A stretch of DNA of 64,000 nt from Symbiodinium natans (taxonomy: Eukaryota > Sar > Dinophyceae > Suessiales > Symbiodiniaceae): the NCBI GenBank assembly GCA_905221605.1, contig CAJNDS010002235.1, forward strand, positions 318,843 through 382,842, in the 5' to 3' direction. Below the pieces are notes generated by a model that was not told the origin of the DNA, did no database searches, and saw only the letters and a program-made list of their open reading frames with translations. Shown in pieces: positions 53,601 to 60,969 of this stretch. How positions within the stretch are numbered: position 1 is the first letter of the stretch; every line of letters starts with the position of its first letter. The position numbers and the translations under genes were made by a program.

Positions 53601-54399
53601 GTCCATAGAGGGAGCAACGATGATTCAGTCGTGCACCCCTATAATTGCCGCTTTGGTTGGAACAGGTGAAGAATCGCTGCAAAAAGTGCTGTATACAGAT
53701 TCGGTTTCAACGTGCTCGATCATTCAATATCCTGCTGGAAGCTGGAGGACAAGACACCTGAGAATTCGAGCAGCCGGTGTCAGGTCTCTGGTGGACCGTG
53801 GTTATATGGTGATAGCGCATCTTCGCGGTGAGTATATGATCGCTGACCTGTTGACTAAGTTGATGAGTGGACAGGTGTACGCAAAGCAAAAGACACTTTG
53901 GGGTCCCCGACTGTTGGTACAAGGGACTGACTTGAAAAAAGCCTCGCTTGCAATGGCGGTCATGATGGTGGCTGCATCTCTGCAAGGGATGGCAATTGGT
54001 GGCGAAGAAGTGTCAACTGCTGGATTCTTTTGCTCAGAAGAAGGGGTGTGCAAAGTCGCCAACACGTCTGCGGTGATGGTTCTGGCTCAAGGTATTGAAA
54101 TGGTTGTCAACAATTCAGACCTTGTTGCATATTTGGTGGCAGCAATTATACTCTGGGAACTGGCGTGGTGCCTCTTTCGACGGCTGTATAAATGGCTGTG
54201 GGTCAAGAAAGCGGTGGTTATTCCTGCGAGTGCCACTTTGTATACAACAGTGGGTGGGAACTGTATGCATGCGAGCAGTGACTGTGATGTCCTGCGATAT
54301 TCACAGCCCAGGGCTAAAACGCTTTGTAAGCATTGCCTCAAGGATGGCTGGGTGGTGAATGCTGAGTTCCTTGGTGAGGAACGGGCCGCTGGAACGTGA
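45178..54399 (+). CDS. Copia Gag-Pol polyprotein with methyltransferase-like and dioxygenase-like domains
   Basis: A single frame of 3,073 residues. I chose the ATG at 45178 because it has a strong context (GCCATGG); the frame is open ten codons further up to a TTG. Order by residue: Gag 1-840 with a predicted coiled coil near 155-180, CCCH finger 704-724 and CCHC knuckle 734-747; protease-like unit 1 (DTA at 863) and unit 2 (DSG at 1024); cytosine-methyltransferase-like domain about 1217-1440; integrase about 1500-1870 with Asp1557, Asp1707, Glu1743; dioxygenase-like domain about 2035-2195; coiled-coil-rich linker about 2240-2380; reverse transcriptase about 2385-2660 with YVDD at 2574; RNase H about 2750-2900; C-terminal tail with two hydrophobic segments and a CxH..C..CxxC cluster. 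All pol catalytic residues I can check are present. No frameshift separates gag and pol, so processing must come from the protease. Typical copia polyproteins are about 1,300-1,500 residues. Confidence 0.95.
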   Translation: MDMMRRRSEPGLSPAANEAEGNRGDGGEDRQQMVQALTDGREVAMIQPTPQVENEVVPVQAANPFWSERAQEEMRLRQSRPASLPASGGDRSGEGTRRPPSLPDLLGQEPAPVERPSSGLMGQMERGTIGGVQADEELIPDVGGEEQSEDMAVVKRALKELLVQTKELGNRLHRVEEKSYTSAASGSASRARSSGMVDANTAYPLGMTPEKQYLPGQVFYTDGMGGFWTVLPDGTWLPIEGYDLPKGCDLQSLPGSRKGDVQVEDEKDVPMMHVAEGKKPSRLPPLNYPTGGPVSGGYASGPPGLTHVPITSVPSGVDGSAAHVGNQPGFVSARETATQENSAGSGGYTMVDNVPYRWKMVAGKLELEKVPLTAVTPGVGHGLPQGPGGKVSLPPGAVVPRGMPITGDSSGTERPEALGKHVMSLPTLADYTPSNPTALGDWIAMIEPMLSSLTDTGRVWWQCVYSKAYQAYAKWLSVSPLERLGIKAELEGLKVVQTVHVLLEQRAVSLLLQAIPERLKTEIVSTRMLGSVMIFYKLLTVYQPGGANERSTMLNFLVQPSPATSISEAIKGVRQWAQWRSRLRELRASEPDATLLIKGLDALSSALLAKHPTVHFRVASFREKLGVDYSPTSETATKLAEMLQAEFELLLHSAGEQEVKQDSDAKKRARLNKAQKGTGDETEEGDKGKGKGKRYGGDGERHFCWIYGKTDAGCKFGARCKFRHDKDSLERGRCFECGAVGHLQPQCPYKDGASSNVDSNPERSKSKGNSPKGGKGGKGAKWGNAKKAEVAEGGDETANAGLDKGSASPSSPSTPNQVLAEALEVLKSMKLSSAQSASSGDPSVRMLCGSGLFQQEGRVALVDTAATHLARTLFPWECLPDTTVMVQSALGGVAMRITEKGTLIREDNGPLIIPLWLILEFGANLTVINGMCHVGAKSSLDQLLWFEHGCLVMDYKTAEKMVLHAERQRASWSHSQWRNGRADCGVGSSDATLLPKQGEGRGVCVLHVARVSDTNECSGMGMLDSGASHPLRSLRPGEQLPQQKVLVSLAVGSREMCITPGGTLVTPEMVDPLVPIGKASALVGLRVQWRGGKCTASHPVLGELRVRDLNGCPCLEKEVALQIIDEMDWCSPKQALKVARMVQGCPNTDNEVAVKTSLQSAARTASANEEEFVQACWRFLRWYYKDIPENMLMELLPRGDIAALPFNRHKRRRLARAKRVAVHLFSGKQKWHFPSRDVEVLELDLTKGGDLHNSSVWKYLLHLAAEGKVVAVVGGPPCRTVSRLRGEDGGPPVLRRRCGPERLGLKSLPWPHQELAQKDGVLLLKMLFLYDVAVHSRCGTAEVINGSSVFFGMESPGDPELIGKDFSQSGKTVLSAEDLVDGSQEGLSSPTFWSWPEVKSFCERYGMYAAHFDQGALGHALVKPTTFLVSDMELWESLEQVRVVVPWSATFASTLEERIGQSSIWARWAFGLVKRIRHRLAQWLHESDAEREATVLKKEEREGTLRRLTTEERAFRDHCLRGHIPFRRDCQICVSAAGKERRHLRRKHGDAYTLSLDLAGPYKCSKDAHQQKPRHAVIGVYQFPMLDPNVGRPPEKEEDADEVEDQVADEGAGVGEWLGDAVANFEEEDSAPVEPASVLEAEVMKIQASEKSWKELKDHLTQPVRMINFVMVEPIVDKQQTTVLSAVQRMMVRLQRHGYPVLRIHSDRAGESVNARFRSFCETRLIYRTTGDPGVPQTNGRAEACVGLFKRGVRSLLKEARLGPAYWALAARHWSMLRWQKAERELGLNPKALLPFGAQIQVKRRPWELLGPDGTKKGRQWVDRTQPALLLGPCDDLPGGYWVEAQGTAKDPDELVLFPCTTIFSNIKEPPELELEGVVEEQEPSPPEHRLKGKKPALRLADEEGPPLPPPRDPPVRHRLMEKSPASSLRGHVGSLRLLRKRGESPPLEIFEDDMQGLGELEENADVEDNVPGDEYWPTCCSPHENAYLVCKSETAEEGTQLEKEEQKAKSMYERSMYDYVDCEELLEGIVYPKRVNRRGGINNWCTSTRALVLGHYTHGGVCGITKETHRRPWLCRYLASFVRHHNPEAKFSALQISCNAPVSLHRDSHNEKHCCNYVCGFGDYKDGQLWVEDEKVLEEGAEVVEQSYGKKVLPGKLVDIHWNFMSFFPRKLHGPMPWKGNRVSLTGYTPVFMERLSYKDRCYLLQCKFPLPEPQAEEGGKRKWLKMTLKETSLDDLAEEVDYAVFEAHQWALEEHLSIRRLIAEQECCILDEFHGSANESNEEKGSETREWLVKAKRAEEQLSKFLVKAAQVQQMVQENTALEAAEEVEFLQTKTIPTQEAMQELEKWRESLSDEVTSLVKELEVVEPTTQEKLDKLAEEPNAPVIEYVPSLVVFTRKQGTGRRRARIRACGNFISSTAATEYEGPRSLSRHSLYAPGLDSTTFRCQVRHAAYMVWIIAGLDISKAFLTAPMNRAQREGRLVVVQPPRAAVKLGLCTKEERWIVRKALYGLAESPAAWVEWRDQRLQGMSWVSKDGQAMSFQRSNADPSLFLIMAQEKPEGASKLVGTMGLYVDDFLMAGTMTVLREALEQIRKEWKTSEPEFCGPGCGDGFLKFLGVQIWYRNGSFFLNQEDFVRDLLNRRGYQIDETGKGSNLPMVKETPGEEEEVDIPSLRAAQGAVGEFLWVAIKTRPDLAFCTSQLSLWTSRRPRFVVKKAEEVFRYLAATPTLGLTFGAIATCEKERNEVLRYGRGVKVVESYADASFAAGENEKSHSGAVVVWGDCPVMWATQRQSTVALSTAEAELHASIEGATMIQSCTPIIAALVGTGEESLQKVLYTDSVSTCSIIQYPAGSWRTRHLRIRAAGVRSLVDRGYMVIAHLRGEYMIADLLTKLMSGQVYAKQKTLWGPRLLVQGTDLKKASLAMAVMMVAASLQGMAIGGEEVSTAGFFCSEEGVCKVANTSAVMVLAQGIEMVVNNSDLVAYLVAAIILWELAWCLFRRLYKWLWVKKAVVIPASATLYTTVGGNCMHASSDCDVLRYSQPRAKTLCKHCLKDGWVVNAEFLGEERAAGT
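47287..47418 (+). other. CCCH finger plus CCHC zinc knuckle
   Basis: C-x9-C-x5-C-x3-H at 47287-47349 (residues 704-724) is followed 9 residues later by C-x2-C-x4-H-x4-C at 47377-47418 (residues 734-747), the classical retroviral/copia nucleic-acid-binding knuckle. The added CCCH finger is an RNA-binding type and is not part of the standard copia Gag. Confidence 0.85.
47752..47950 (+). other. Protease-like unit 1 (DTA)
   Basis: LVDTAATH (Asp863) followed by PWECLP, ITEKGTLI and PLIIPL. It aligns through at least 50 residues with the second unit downstream. The active-site triad reads DTA instead of DSG or DTG. DTA occurs in some aspartic proteases, so activity cannot be excluded, but this copy may be structural. 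Confidence 0.7.
48223..48480 (+). other. Protease unit 2 (DSG)
   Basis: MLDSGASH (Asp1024), then PGEQLP, ITPGGTLV and PLVPI. DSGA is the usual copia protease motif. It lies about 160 residues after unit 1 and shares its order of motifs. Confidence 0.85.
48826..49500 (+). other. Cytosine-C5-methyltransferase-like domain
   Basis: HLFSGK (residue 1223 on) sits where motif I (F-x-G) would be, LELDLTKGGDL follows as motif II/III-like, and VVGGPPCRTVSR (Cys1278) matches the catalytic PC motif IV. GMESPGDPE (Glu1354) takes the place of the ENV motif VI. Farther on HFDQGALGH and KPTTFLVSD occur. No clear motif IX/X is seen. Cytosine methyltransferase domains have been reported in some dinoflagellate copia elements; whether this divergent one is active is unknown. 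Confidence 0.6.
49700..50785 (+). other. Integrase domain
   Basis: Zinc-binding HHCC at 49729-49776 (HCLRGH then CQIC). The catalytic triad is Asp1557 (LSLDLAGPY), Asp1707 (IHSDRAGE) and Glu1743 (TNGRAEAC), with exactly 35 residues between the last two. An acidic insertion (nt about 49936-50105) separates the first two Asp by 150 residues, far more than usual. The C-terminal part contains PFGAQIQVKRRPW. Confidence 0.95.
51280..51770 (+). other. 2OG-Fe(II) dioxygenase-like domain, TET/JBP-type motifs
   Basis: VSLHRDSHN supplies an HxD iron pair (His2106, Asp2108), followed by NYVCGFGDYKDGQLWVED. The distal part KLHGPMPWKGNRVSLTGYT supplies the second His (2174) and, nine residues later, an Arg (2183) suited to bind 2-oxoglutarate. 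The H-[KR]-D-x-H-N motif and the G-x-[FY]-x-G-x-L strand resemble the TET/JBP class that oxidises methylated bases or thymine. Substrate is inferred from resemblance only. It lies between integrase and reverse transcriptase, in frame. Confidence 0.65.
52340..53140 (+). other. Reverse transcriptase domain
   Basis: RRARIRACGNF (copia KARLVARG-like), GLDISKAFLTAPM (Asp2464), VRKALYGLAESPAAW, and LYVDDFLMAG (YVDD at 2574-2577) are all present in order. The full set of copia reverse-transcriptase blocks appears intact. Confidence 0.95.
53440..53890 (+). other. RNase H domain
   Basis: SYADASFA (Asp2763), LSTAEAELHAS (Glu2803/2805) and LYTDSVST (Asp2841) give the catalytic acids, with TRHLRIRAAGVR and YMIADLLTK (Asp2890) closing the domain, as in Ty1/copia. 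Confidence 0.93.
53930..54396 (+). other. C-terminal extension: two hydrophobic segments and a Cys/His cluster
   Basis: About 150 residues beyond RNase H. Hydrophobic stretches at residues about 2922-2941 and 2982-3000 (the latter followed by basic RRLYKWLWVKK) look membrane-spanning. The tail has CMH..C (3029-3036) and CKHC (3050-3053), a plausible zinc site. Standard copia elements end soon after RNase H. An envelope-like role is conceivable but has no sequence support beyond the membrane segments. Confidence 0.6.
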
Positions 54400-54572
54400 A
54401 TTTTTCAAGTGCGAGGTGAAGAAATCCTCAAAGGTAAGGGATTCAGCCAATGTGCTGAAGGTTCGTCCTGGAAGACGTTAAACCACAATGTGCATTTCAA
54501 GCAGCTGGCTGCTGCCTAAACGGTGGTTTTTGGCCAAGGATCTGCACCTCCAACGTGTCCTAGGAAATCCTA

Positions 54573-54584
54573 GGACAGGGGGAG
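54573..54584 (+). promoter_or_regulatory. Polypurine tract
   Basis: GGACAGGGGGAG lies directly before the 3' LTR, the position where plus-strand DNA synthesis is primed. Confidence 0.85.
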
Positions 54585-54814
54585 TGCGGAGCTGCAACTG
54601 GTATTGTAGAAAAGAGTTAGTGTTGGGAGTTGAAAGGGTTAATAAACCCGGAAATCATGTTTGGCTCAAGGCTCAAGACCCTGGGCAATGCGCCCTGCTG
54701 AAAAGGTGTGTTGGGTTGTTCTTTGGGTTTTGTTGTTGGTTGTTCCAGGGAAATCAAGGGTTTCTGTTGGGGTTGACTGTTTGGTTTCTCGTCCCCCTTC
54801 GGTTGCCCCCCGTA
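54585..54814 (+). repeat. 3' LTR of the copia element
   Basis: 230 bp, identical by eye to 44887-45116. The spliced-leader-like motif is at 54660-54677. It is followed at once by CCCTA (54815-54819), the second copy of the target duplication. Confidence 0.95.
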
Positions 54815-56340
54815 CCCTAAACCCTGAACCCTAAACCCTTAACCCTTAACCGAACCCCTCTTCGACCCAGCCTCACGTGAAATAAACTCCTCCCAACTTG
54901 CAGTGTTCCCTAAACCTTTTGGCACCTAGCCCCCGAACACCTAAACGCCGGAAGCAAGGAGTCTCGGTTCCGAAGCAGGCCAAGGAAAACGGAAGGCATC
55001 TCTTTGATAAGGGGTGTTCAAGGAAGCCGAACACACCCAAAGCGTAAATTCTGCCCCCCCCCCCCCCCCCCAATAGCAAAAGAAAGCACAATGGCAGCCA
55101 CGAGAGTGGGGCTGGGAGGAGTTGCTGTAGGGCTTTGGGTTTTGGGGATACGATGTAGGTCTAAGGGTTTAGAGAAACAGCCCGAACACTCTCCTCCTGC
55201 TTGCTTAGATGCAAGAAACACTTTAGTTTAGGGGCATCATCATTAAGTTTTGGCACCGGGAGAGAGGGGGGGGGTGGGGTGTATATATACGTCGAGTTGC
55301 AAACGCACCGCGGCGAGCATTTGGCAAGCATGTTGGGGGGGGGGGGGGGGGGGCAAATCGACAAGCACAGGTAAGGCCTACTGTGACCTGCCGCGGACAT
55401 GCTCAGCCAATCTTGGCTGGCACATGCAAGAAACGAGACATAAAACAAGATCATCAAGATCAGTGTGACATTAGTCAGCACAATGCTGGAAGGCCTGGCA
55501 AGCACGAATCTGGCCGGTCAACTTGAGGATCAAGAACGTCTAGAATGGGATGTCTAGAATCGCCGCCTGTTCTGCAAGGGGCACGCTTAACAACAATCAT
55601 AACGGGGTATATAAGCTCTAAAACCTGAAGCCCTCAACCCTGAACCCAAATGTTACCCAAGAGTGCATCCTGGAGCACGTCTCACCTGCAAGAAGATGAC
55701 ATTACACGACCAAACGCCAGGAGCCCGGTCTTTAGGGCTTTACGTAAAGGCACCTATAAAGCTGTAGGCTTAGGGTTCAGAGATGAAGGTCCTCAAACAT
55801 GAGCCCTAAGCCCTAAGCCCAAACCCTACAATCCACCCGTAGGGGGGGGCAGAGGGGAAGAGCCCTTTGACGCCTGAAGCAGCAAAAGGGTGTGACCTGT
55901 GGTCTTTCGTTGGTATACAAACCCTGAACCCTAAACCCTAAACCCTAAACCCTAAACCCTAAACCCAAAAATACCCCGAAGAACTGGTGCTTATCAGTGG
56001 TCTTGTCCACAGCCAGCCTTGCCAAAAATGCTCAGTGCAGCCTGGGCAGGCGCGCCCAACACCCTACCCTGGCGACCTACTGAACCTGGATTTTAGGGTT
56101 TGTTTTTGGGGTTTTAGGGCTTAGGGTTTTCGGGTTTAGGGTGTAAGGTTTTGGGTTTGTGGTTGTTTCAGGGGTCTAAGGGTTTTCCACTACTCTTACC
56201 TAATGAACCCGAGAAAGGCTTAGGGTCTCCTAACAAGTAAAGAATAATGACGTGCATGGACCCTTGGGAGATCGTATACCCTCATGGGGAACGGTTAAAG
56301 AAATCGAGGTGGGTCCCTGAGGTAAACCCAAAACGTGGGC

Positions 56341-56412
56341 CTTAATAGGGATTACAGTGCCCACTGTTATCATCCTTATTAAGGACGGTAAGCATACAGG
56401 AGAACATCCCAA
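56341..56412. mobile_element. Degraded IR-E copy
   Basis: AGGGATTACAGTGCCCACTG, CTTATTAAGGACGGTAAGC and AGAACATCCCAA correspond to the right half of the family with part of the core. Confidence 0.5.
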
Positions 56413-56619
56413 CCCTAAACCCGAAACGTTTGAACCCTCAACAAACTCCTTCTTGGGCTACCCAGTAAACCCTAAACCCTAAACCCTAAACCCTAAACCC
56501 TAAACCCTAAACCCTAAGCCCGCTCAGTCTTGGGTCTCCTATGCGGCTGTGCCTTTGATAGGGGGGCGCCGGCCAAAACTCCTATGGTCGACTAGAGGAG
56601 AGCTGCAGGTTGTTTGTGT

Positions 56620-56712
56620 TTAGGGTTTAGGGTTTAGGGTTTAGGGTTTAGGGTTTAGGGTTTAGGGTTTAGGGTTTAGGGTTTAGGGTTTAGGGTTTAG
56701 GGTTTCGGGTTT
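56620..56712. repeat. Interstitial telomere-like tract, TTTAGGG
   Basis: About thirteen units, the last with TTTCGGG. The tract at 56465-56519 just upstream is in the CCCTAAA orientation. Confidence 0.95.
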
Positions 56713-56987
56713 AGCTGGCGGGTTGGGCCTACATGGGCATAATGCAGTTTAGGGGGCAGATGTCAAACCCTCGGCCCTAGACAAGATGTCAGACCAACGA
56801 CGTCGTGGTATCGCATTATTCTAAGCTACCTAACAACCCCCATGAGCCCTGTAGGGTCTGTGGCTTGGGGGGTGCAGGGTTTAGGATGCGGAAGTTCGGC
56901 CGGTGCTGGTCGCAATATGAGCTGAAGTGTCTGGGCTCCCTGAGACCACAATACAAAACTAAAAAGCCTCAGCCCCAAAAGCTTCCA

Positions 56988-57085
56988 GGTTTAGGGTTTA
57001 GGGTTTAGGGTTTAGGGTTTAAGGTTTAGGGTTTAGGGTTTAGGGTTTAGGGCTTAGGGTTCAGGGTTTAGGGTTTAGGGGTGGT
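56988..57085. repeat. Telomere-like tract TTTAGGG, then opposite tract at 57186-57260
   Basis: About thirteen TTTAGGG units with some variants. Some 100 bp of unique sequence separates it from a CCCTAAA array, giving head-to-head telomere-like tracts. Confidence 0.93.
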
Positions 57086-57843
57086 ATGCTCTAGATGGCA
57101 CCCGACTTTCTGTAGGGGCAGATGTGGCTCGCAAGACAACCATGGCATGCTGCACAGTTGAACTTTGGAGAAGCCCTGCAAACTAGCCCTAAACCCTAAA
57201 CCCTAAACCCTAAACCCTAAACCCTAAACCGTAAACCCTAAACCCTAAACCCTAAACCCTGAAGGACAGCGGCGCCTGCCACTGCCGCTGCGGATGGGCG
57301 GTCTTATTCCCATGCCTGACAGTGCCCAAGGGCCCATGTGCCCTAAGAGGCACAATATAGCGGCCTCACGGGTTTAGGGTTTAGGGTTTAGGGTTTCGGG
57401 CTTAGAGTTTACTAATAAGGACAGGGTTTTGGGGGTTATTGTAGTAGGGGTCCTACTAAGTAAATTAGGGCGTTGGGGGTGTTATTGTAGTATAGTTATA
57501 AAGGCACCCTAAGGGAATACTATGAATTATCCCGACCCTAGTTGGTGCCCTACAAAATTCCCATATTGTGCAGGGGTCCGGTTTCAGGTTTGGGGCGGGG
57601 ATCCATGTACCTATGTAGTCATACATTCAAAATTGTAAAAGTTCAAATCCTGGCGCCTCGAGTTTCCCTGACGATTCGAATGTTAGACATGTTTAGCCTC
57701 TGTTTAGCCATCTCAACATTTAGTATATTGAAATGCTCAAACTGCTCAAAATGCGGCATTTTGAAAACATGCCAAACATTCTCTAAACAATTCGCTTAAC
57801 ATTTCTGGAGAACAGAAGGCAGGACTCAACATTCAAAATCCCT

Positions 57844-57944
57844 AAGGGTCCATGTACCTAAAAAGGGAATACTTGGGCCATAAAGTACCTCCTCTATAGG
57901 GGCTTTGGGGCCCAATTATACAATAATGAGGTTCATGGACCTTT
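57844..57944. mobile_element. MITE-like inverted repeat, family IR-C, copy 7
   Basis: AAGGGTCCATGTACC at the left, GGGAATACTTGGGCC and GGGGCCCAATTATAC in the core, and GGTTCATGGACCTTTG at the right. It is complete and uninterrupted. Confidence 0.85.
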
Positions 57945-57992
57945 GACGGTTTAAAATCTAAACACCTTCAACATTTGCACAATTTGGTACAA

Positions 57993-58070
57993 TATGGGGT
58001 TTCCGACAATAGGGGTACCTTTTGGGGGTCCTTGTTATAAGAGAAGCCCTATTTTTGCAAACCCACATAT
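57993..58070. mobile_element. Inverted-repeat element, family IR-F, copy 4
   Basis: ATATGGGGTTTCCGAC at the left and GCAAACCCACATAT at the right enclose GGGGTACCTTTTGGGGGTCC and CTTGTTATAAGAGAAGCCC. Confidence 0.7.
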
Positions 58071-58295
58071 GATTAAAAAATGCGGCCTGCTAAACACGTC
58101 TTGAACATTGTAAACATGCCAAATATTTGGAACGCTTGACGCCCGGAATGGCAGGACTAGAAATGGTCAACATGCTGCTCTTTGAACGATTTTACTTCGA
58201 ACATCCCCACCTTGCTCCTCGTTAAAAGGAAAAAGCGCAAATAAGATGTTCAAACAAAGACACGTTGACTCAAACACTCTTTCTTAGTTTTTGAA

Positions 58296-58506
58296 TGCAA
58301 TTGGGGTTGGGCACTCCAGGGAGACTGTGGGGTTGGGCACTCCAGGGAGTGTTTGGGGCTTGGCCACTCCAGGCAGACTCTGGGGTTGGGCACTCCAGGA
58401 GTCTCTGGGTTGGGCACTCCAGGGAATCTCTGTTGGGCACTCCGGGGAGTCTCTGGGGTTGGGCACGCCAGGGAGTCTCTGGGGTTGGCGCTCCAGGGAG
58501 TCTCTA
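58296..58506. repeat. Minisatellite, about 27-bp unit, eight copies
   Basis: Units of the form GGTTGGGCACTCCAGGGAG with CTCTGG linkers, varying by a few bases in length. It is open in three plus frames and two minus frames, so the frames of 60-118 codons here are artefacts. Confidence 0.9.
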
Positions 58507-59417
58507 CGAGTAGACCGGGCAAGGAGAAGAGTTCCGGGCGAGGAGAAGAGTTGGGTTTAAAATCTAACAGCCCCTCACCGAAGGTGGGGAATAACAAACC
58601 AAAATTTAAGAATGGCCGCTGGACGTTTCAAATTACAGATGTAGATCTGCGCACGCATACAATTTTTGCTTTGCATCGTACGACGGCTGACTACGTGTGT
58701 GTTGTTTAACCTTTGAGCTGTCATGCTGAACTATTCTAATTTGCAACCATGAAGCCTCCCTGAACACTAAACCTCTACACCCTTCCGGTTTGCGGTATAC
58801 ACTTGTCACTTAGGCCCCCAGTTCCCGGAAGGCCTTGTACCATTTGGCGATGGGCTTGGGCCCTGTTTATTTGTTCAAGAGTTTTGGACAACGACAGCTG
58901 TCAAACCTTTAAAATGTCAACGGTCATCGCTTAGGTTGGTTTTGGGGCCGGTATTAACAAACCCTAAACCCTAAACCCTAAACCTTAACCCTAAACCCTA
59001 AACCCTAAACCCTAAACCCTAAACCCTGTGAAATCTTTAAAGATAGGCAACGCAGCTTTCAGGCCTTTCAAATCTAAACGGGGCTACTATTTCCTTTTTG
59101 TTTAAAGTGCCTTCAGATGTGTTGAACATGCGTTTCAAGTGTTGCATGGTGAGGCCACTCCCCCCCCCCCCCCCCTAAGTCTCTTTGAAAGGCTTCAACG
59201 AATTATATCGCCTCTTCGATGTGTCTCAAGAAGCACAGGTGAATGGACATCGGGGGGGGGGGGGGGTGAGTGGAAATGGATGCATCTCAGAAGCAAAGGT
59301 GAGTTGACACCGACGCATCACAATAGCACAGATGAATGGAAGCCAACGCATCCCCAAAGTGCAAGGATGAATGGAGATCGATGACTCTCAGTCTGAAACA
59401 ATGATGAGGCCCATAAC

Positions 59418-59512
59418 TTGGGATGTTCCCCCTGATACTGACAGTCCTCAATAAGGCTCATTAAGGGGGGGGGGGGGTGTACGGACTGCTAGTATAAGGG
59501 GCAACATCCCAA
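59418..59512. mobile_element. Complete IR-E hairpin element with poly-G loop
   Basis: TTGGGATGTTCCCCCTGATAC at the left and GTATAAGGGGCAACATCCCAA at the right. The inner arms are GACAGTCCTCAAT and GGACTGC. The loop holds 13 G residues (59465-59477) where the copy at 5977-6133 holds a telomere-like tract. Confidence 0.8.
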
Positions 59513-59936
59513 CCGATGAAGATGAGTTCTTCTCTTCGGTGGCAATGTCGGCCGCCCTTGCTTTATTGTAGGCGCACGTATCCGCCGTTGGTTGACAACA
59601 TTACATGATTGAACAGAGACCCTAAACCTCTAATTTGTTTTTGCCAGCTTCACAGTCTTTTTCCCAACTTCGATGAGTTTCTTGTCAACCTCGGGATGAT
59701 TTGCTATTTTTGGATCCCAGCAACACAAACAGAGCAGTGAAGAGAAGAAAGTGAGCAGGGTTTAGGGTTTAGGGTTTTGGGTTTCGTGTTGAGGGTTTAT
59801 AGGGTTTATAGGGTCTAGGGTTTAGGGATTAAGGCTTCCCAGATGTCAACTTTCAGACCTACGGCCTTCAACCCTCCACACTCAACCCTCAAGCCTCTCG
59901 GGAAAACCCAGGATTCAGGGTTTTGGGTCCAGCGCT

Positions 59937-60032
59937 CTGGCTCTTGGTAGGGAATGAGGGAATGAGGGCCCTAAAAATACCCTTTAAGGGATTCTATAGG
60001 GCCCCATTCCCTCATTCCCTACTAGGAACCAG
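59937..60032. mobile_element. Complete IR-D hairpin element
   Basis: CTGGCTCTTGGTAGGGAATG then AGGGAATGAGGGCCCTA at the left, returning as TAGGGCCCCATTCCCTC and ATTCCCTACTAGGAACCAG. A 96-bp hairpin with nearly perfect arms. Confidence 0.88.
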
Positions 60033-60636
60033 CCAGGGATGCTGAGGCTCTACATGCCCCCGCAGCCCTATACGGCAAGGAAAAAAAGATCCTCACTTTC
60101 TTTAATTTTTGACGGGGCTACAGACTCTTGGTAAGAAAATTGGAACCCTGACCCGAAACTCTAAACCCGAAACCCCAAACCCGAAACCCGAAACCCTAAA
60201 CCCCAAACCCTGCATCTCCCTATTTAGCTCTTGGAAGGGCGGTTCAAGGGTACGGTATTTCGCCAGGAGAACCCGCCGGCCAAGCCTTGGCTGCCTTTCC
60301 GAGGTGTATCAGCCTTGCCTCACAAGGGGCTTCAGGGGTTTAGGGTTTAGGGTTTAGGGTTTAGGGTTTAGGGTCAGGGTTTAGGGTTTGGGTTTGGGGT
60401 GTAGGGTTTGGGGTTCTAGGGGGTTCGGGCAGGGGATCTAGGGTAAAGTTACCTTAAGGGAACCCCAAGAATACAAAAGGAGTATGCCCTCATATTCCCC
60501 ACCCTTGATATTCCTGCTCTGTCCACGGGGTTCCCTGTTTGGGGGTGTCCGGAGTTCTAGAAGTTCCAGGGTTTGGTAGGGTCCAGAGTATCAAGAAGGC
60601 TTCTTCTCCTTAAGAACTGACGGTTGAGCATGGTCA

Positions 60637-60737
60637 GGTGGGGGTTTCCGAACTTAGGGGTACCTTCTGTCCCTTTTATAAGGGAACCCTGCTATTTGGG
60701 GCCTCTTCTAGGGGTCCCCTATCTTCGCCAATCCCCA
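60637..60737. mobile_element. Inverted-repeat element, family IR-F, copy 5
   Basis: GTGGGGGTTTCCGAACTTAG at the left, core GGGGTACCTTCTGTCCC and TATAAGGGAACCCTGCTATT, right end ATCTTCGCCAATCCCC. Confidence 0.7.
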
Positions 60738-60969
60738 GGTCTCTACTGCTCCTGAGGACCAGAAATCAGAGAAGAGCCCGGCTCACTATAAACCCTAAGC
60801 CTCCTAAGCGCTGCACCTACACCCCGAGCTCCAGGTCCCAAACCTTGAAACCCTGAACCCTAAATTAGGGTTTAGGGTTTAGGGTTTAGGGTTTAGGGTT
60901 TAGGGTTTTAGGGTTCCAGGGTTCAGAGTTTCAGGGTTCCAGGGTTTAGGGTCATCCCCCCCACCCACC

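Larger units (their letters stand above)
44887..54814 (+). mobile_element. Complete Ty1/copia LTR retrotransposon
   Basis: 9,928 bp bounded by two 230-bp LTRs that I read as identical. CCCTA flanks both sides (44882-44886 and 54815-54819) as the 5-bp target duplication, and joining the flanks restores a phase-correct CCCTAAA array. Primer-binding site, polypurine tract and one open frame spanning most of the interior are present. Order protease, integrase, reverse transcriptase, RNase H places it in Ty1/copia. Intact frame plus identical LTRs argue for a recent insertion and possibly a live element. Unusual are the extra methyltransferase-like, dioxygenase-like and C-terminal membrane/Cys segments, and the length, about twice a typical copia element. 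Confidence 0.97.
54815..58290. repeat. Gene-free mosaic downstream of the retrotransposon
   Basis: The resumed CCCTAAA array (54815-54850) is followed by a C run (55055-55071), a G run (55335-55353), and telomere-like tracts (55924-55970, 56465-56519, 56620-56712, 56988-57085, 57186-57260, 57370-57396). IR-E (56341-56412), IR-C (57844-57944) and IR-F (57993-58070) copies are also present. The stretches 55080-55620 and 57600-57840 are mostly unique, with no recognisable frame. Confidence 0.7.
58507..60960. repeat. Gene-free mosaic
   Basis: Telomere-like tracts occur at 58960-59027, 59757-59780, 60338-60375 and 60868-60907, with C/G runs at 59160-59175 and 59255-59267. A loose repeat of AGGTGAATGGA-like words (about 59238-59375), IR-E copy 2, IR-D copy 1 and an IR-F copy lie here. 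Frames here contain no recognised domain. Confidence 0.7.

Noticed and set aside
57600-57670. tRNA-like B-box word GTTCAAATCC
   Set aside because: No cloverleaf could be drawn with acceptor and anticodon arms at the right distances.
58296-58506. CRISPR-like array
   Set aside because: Units are contiguous minisatellite repeats without unique spacers, in a eukaryotic context.
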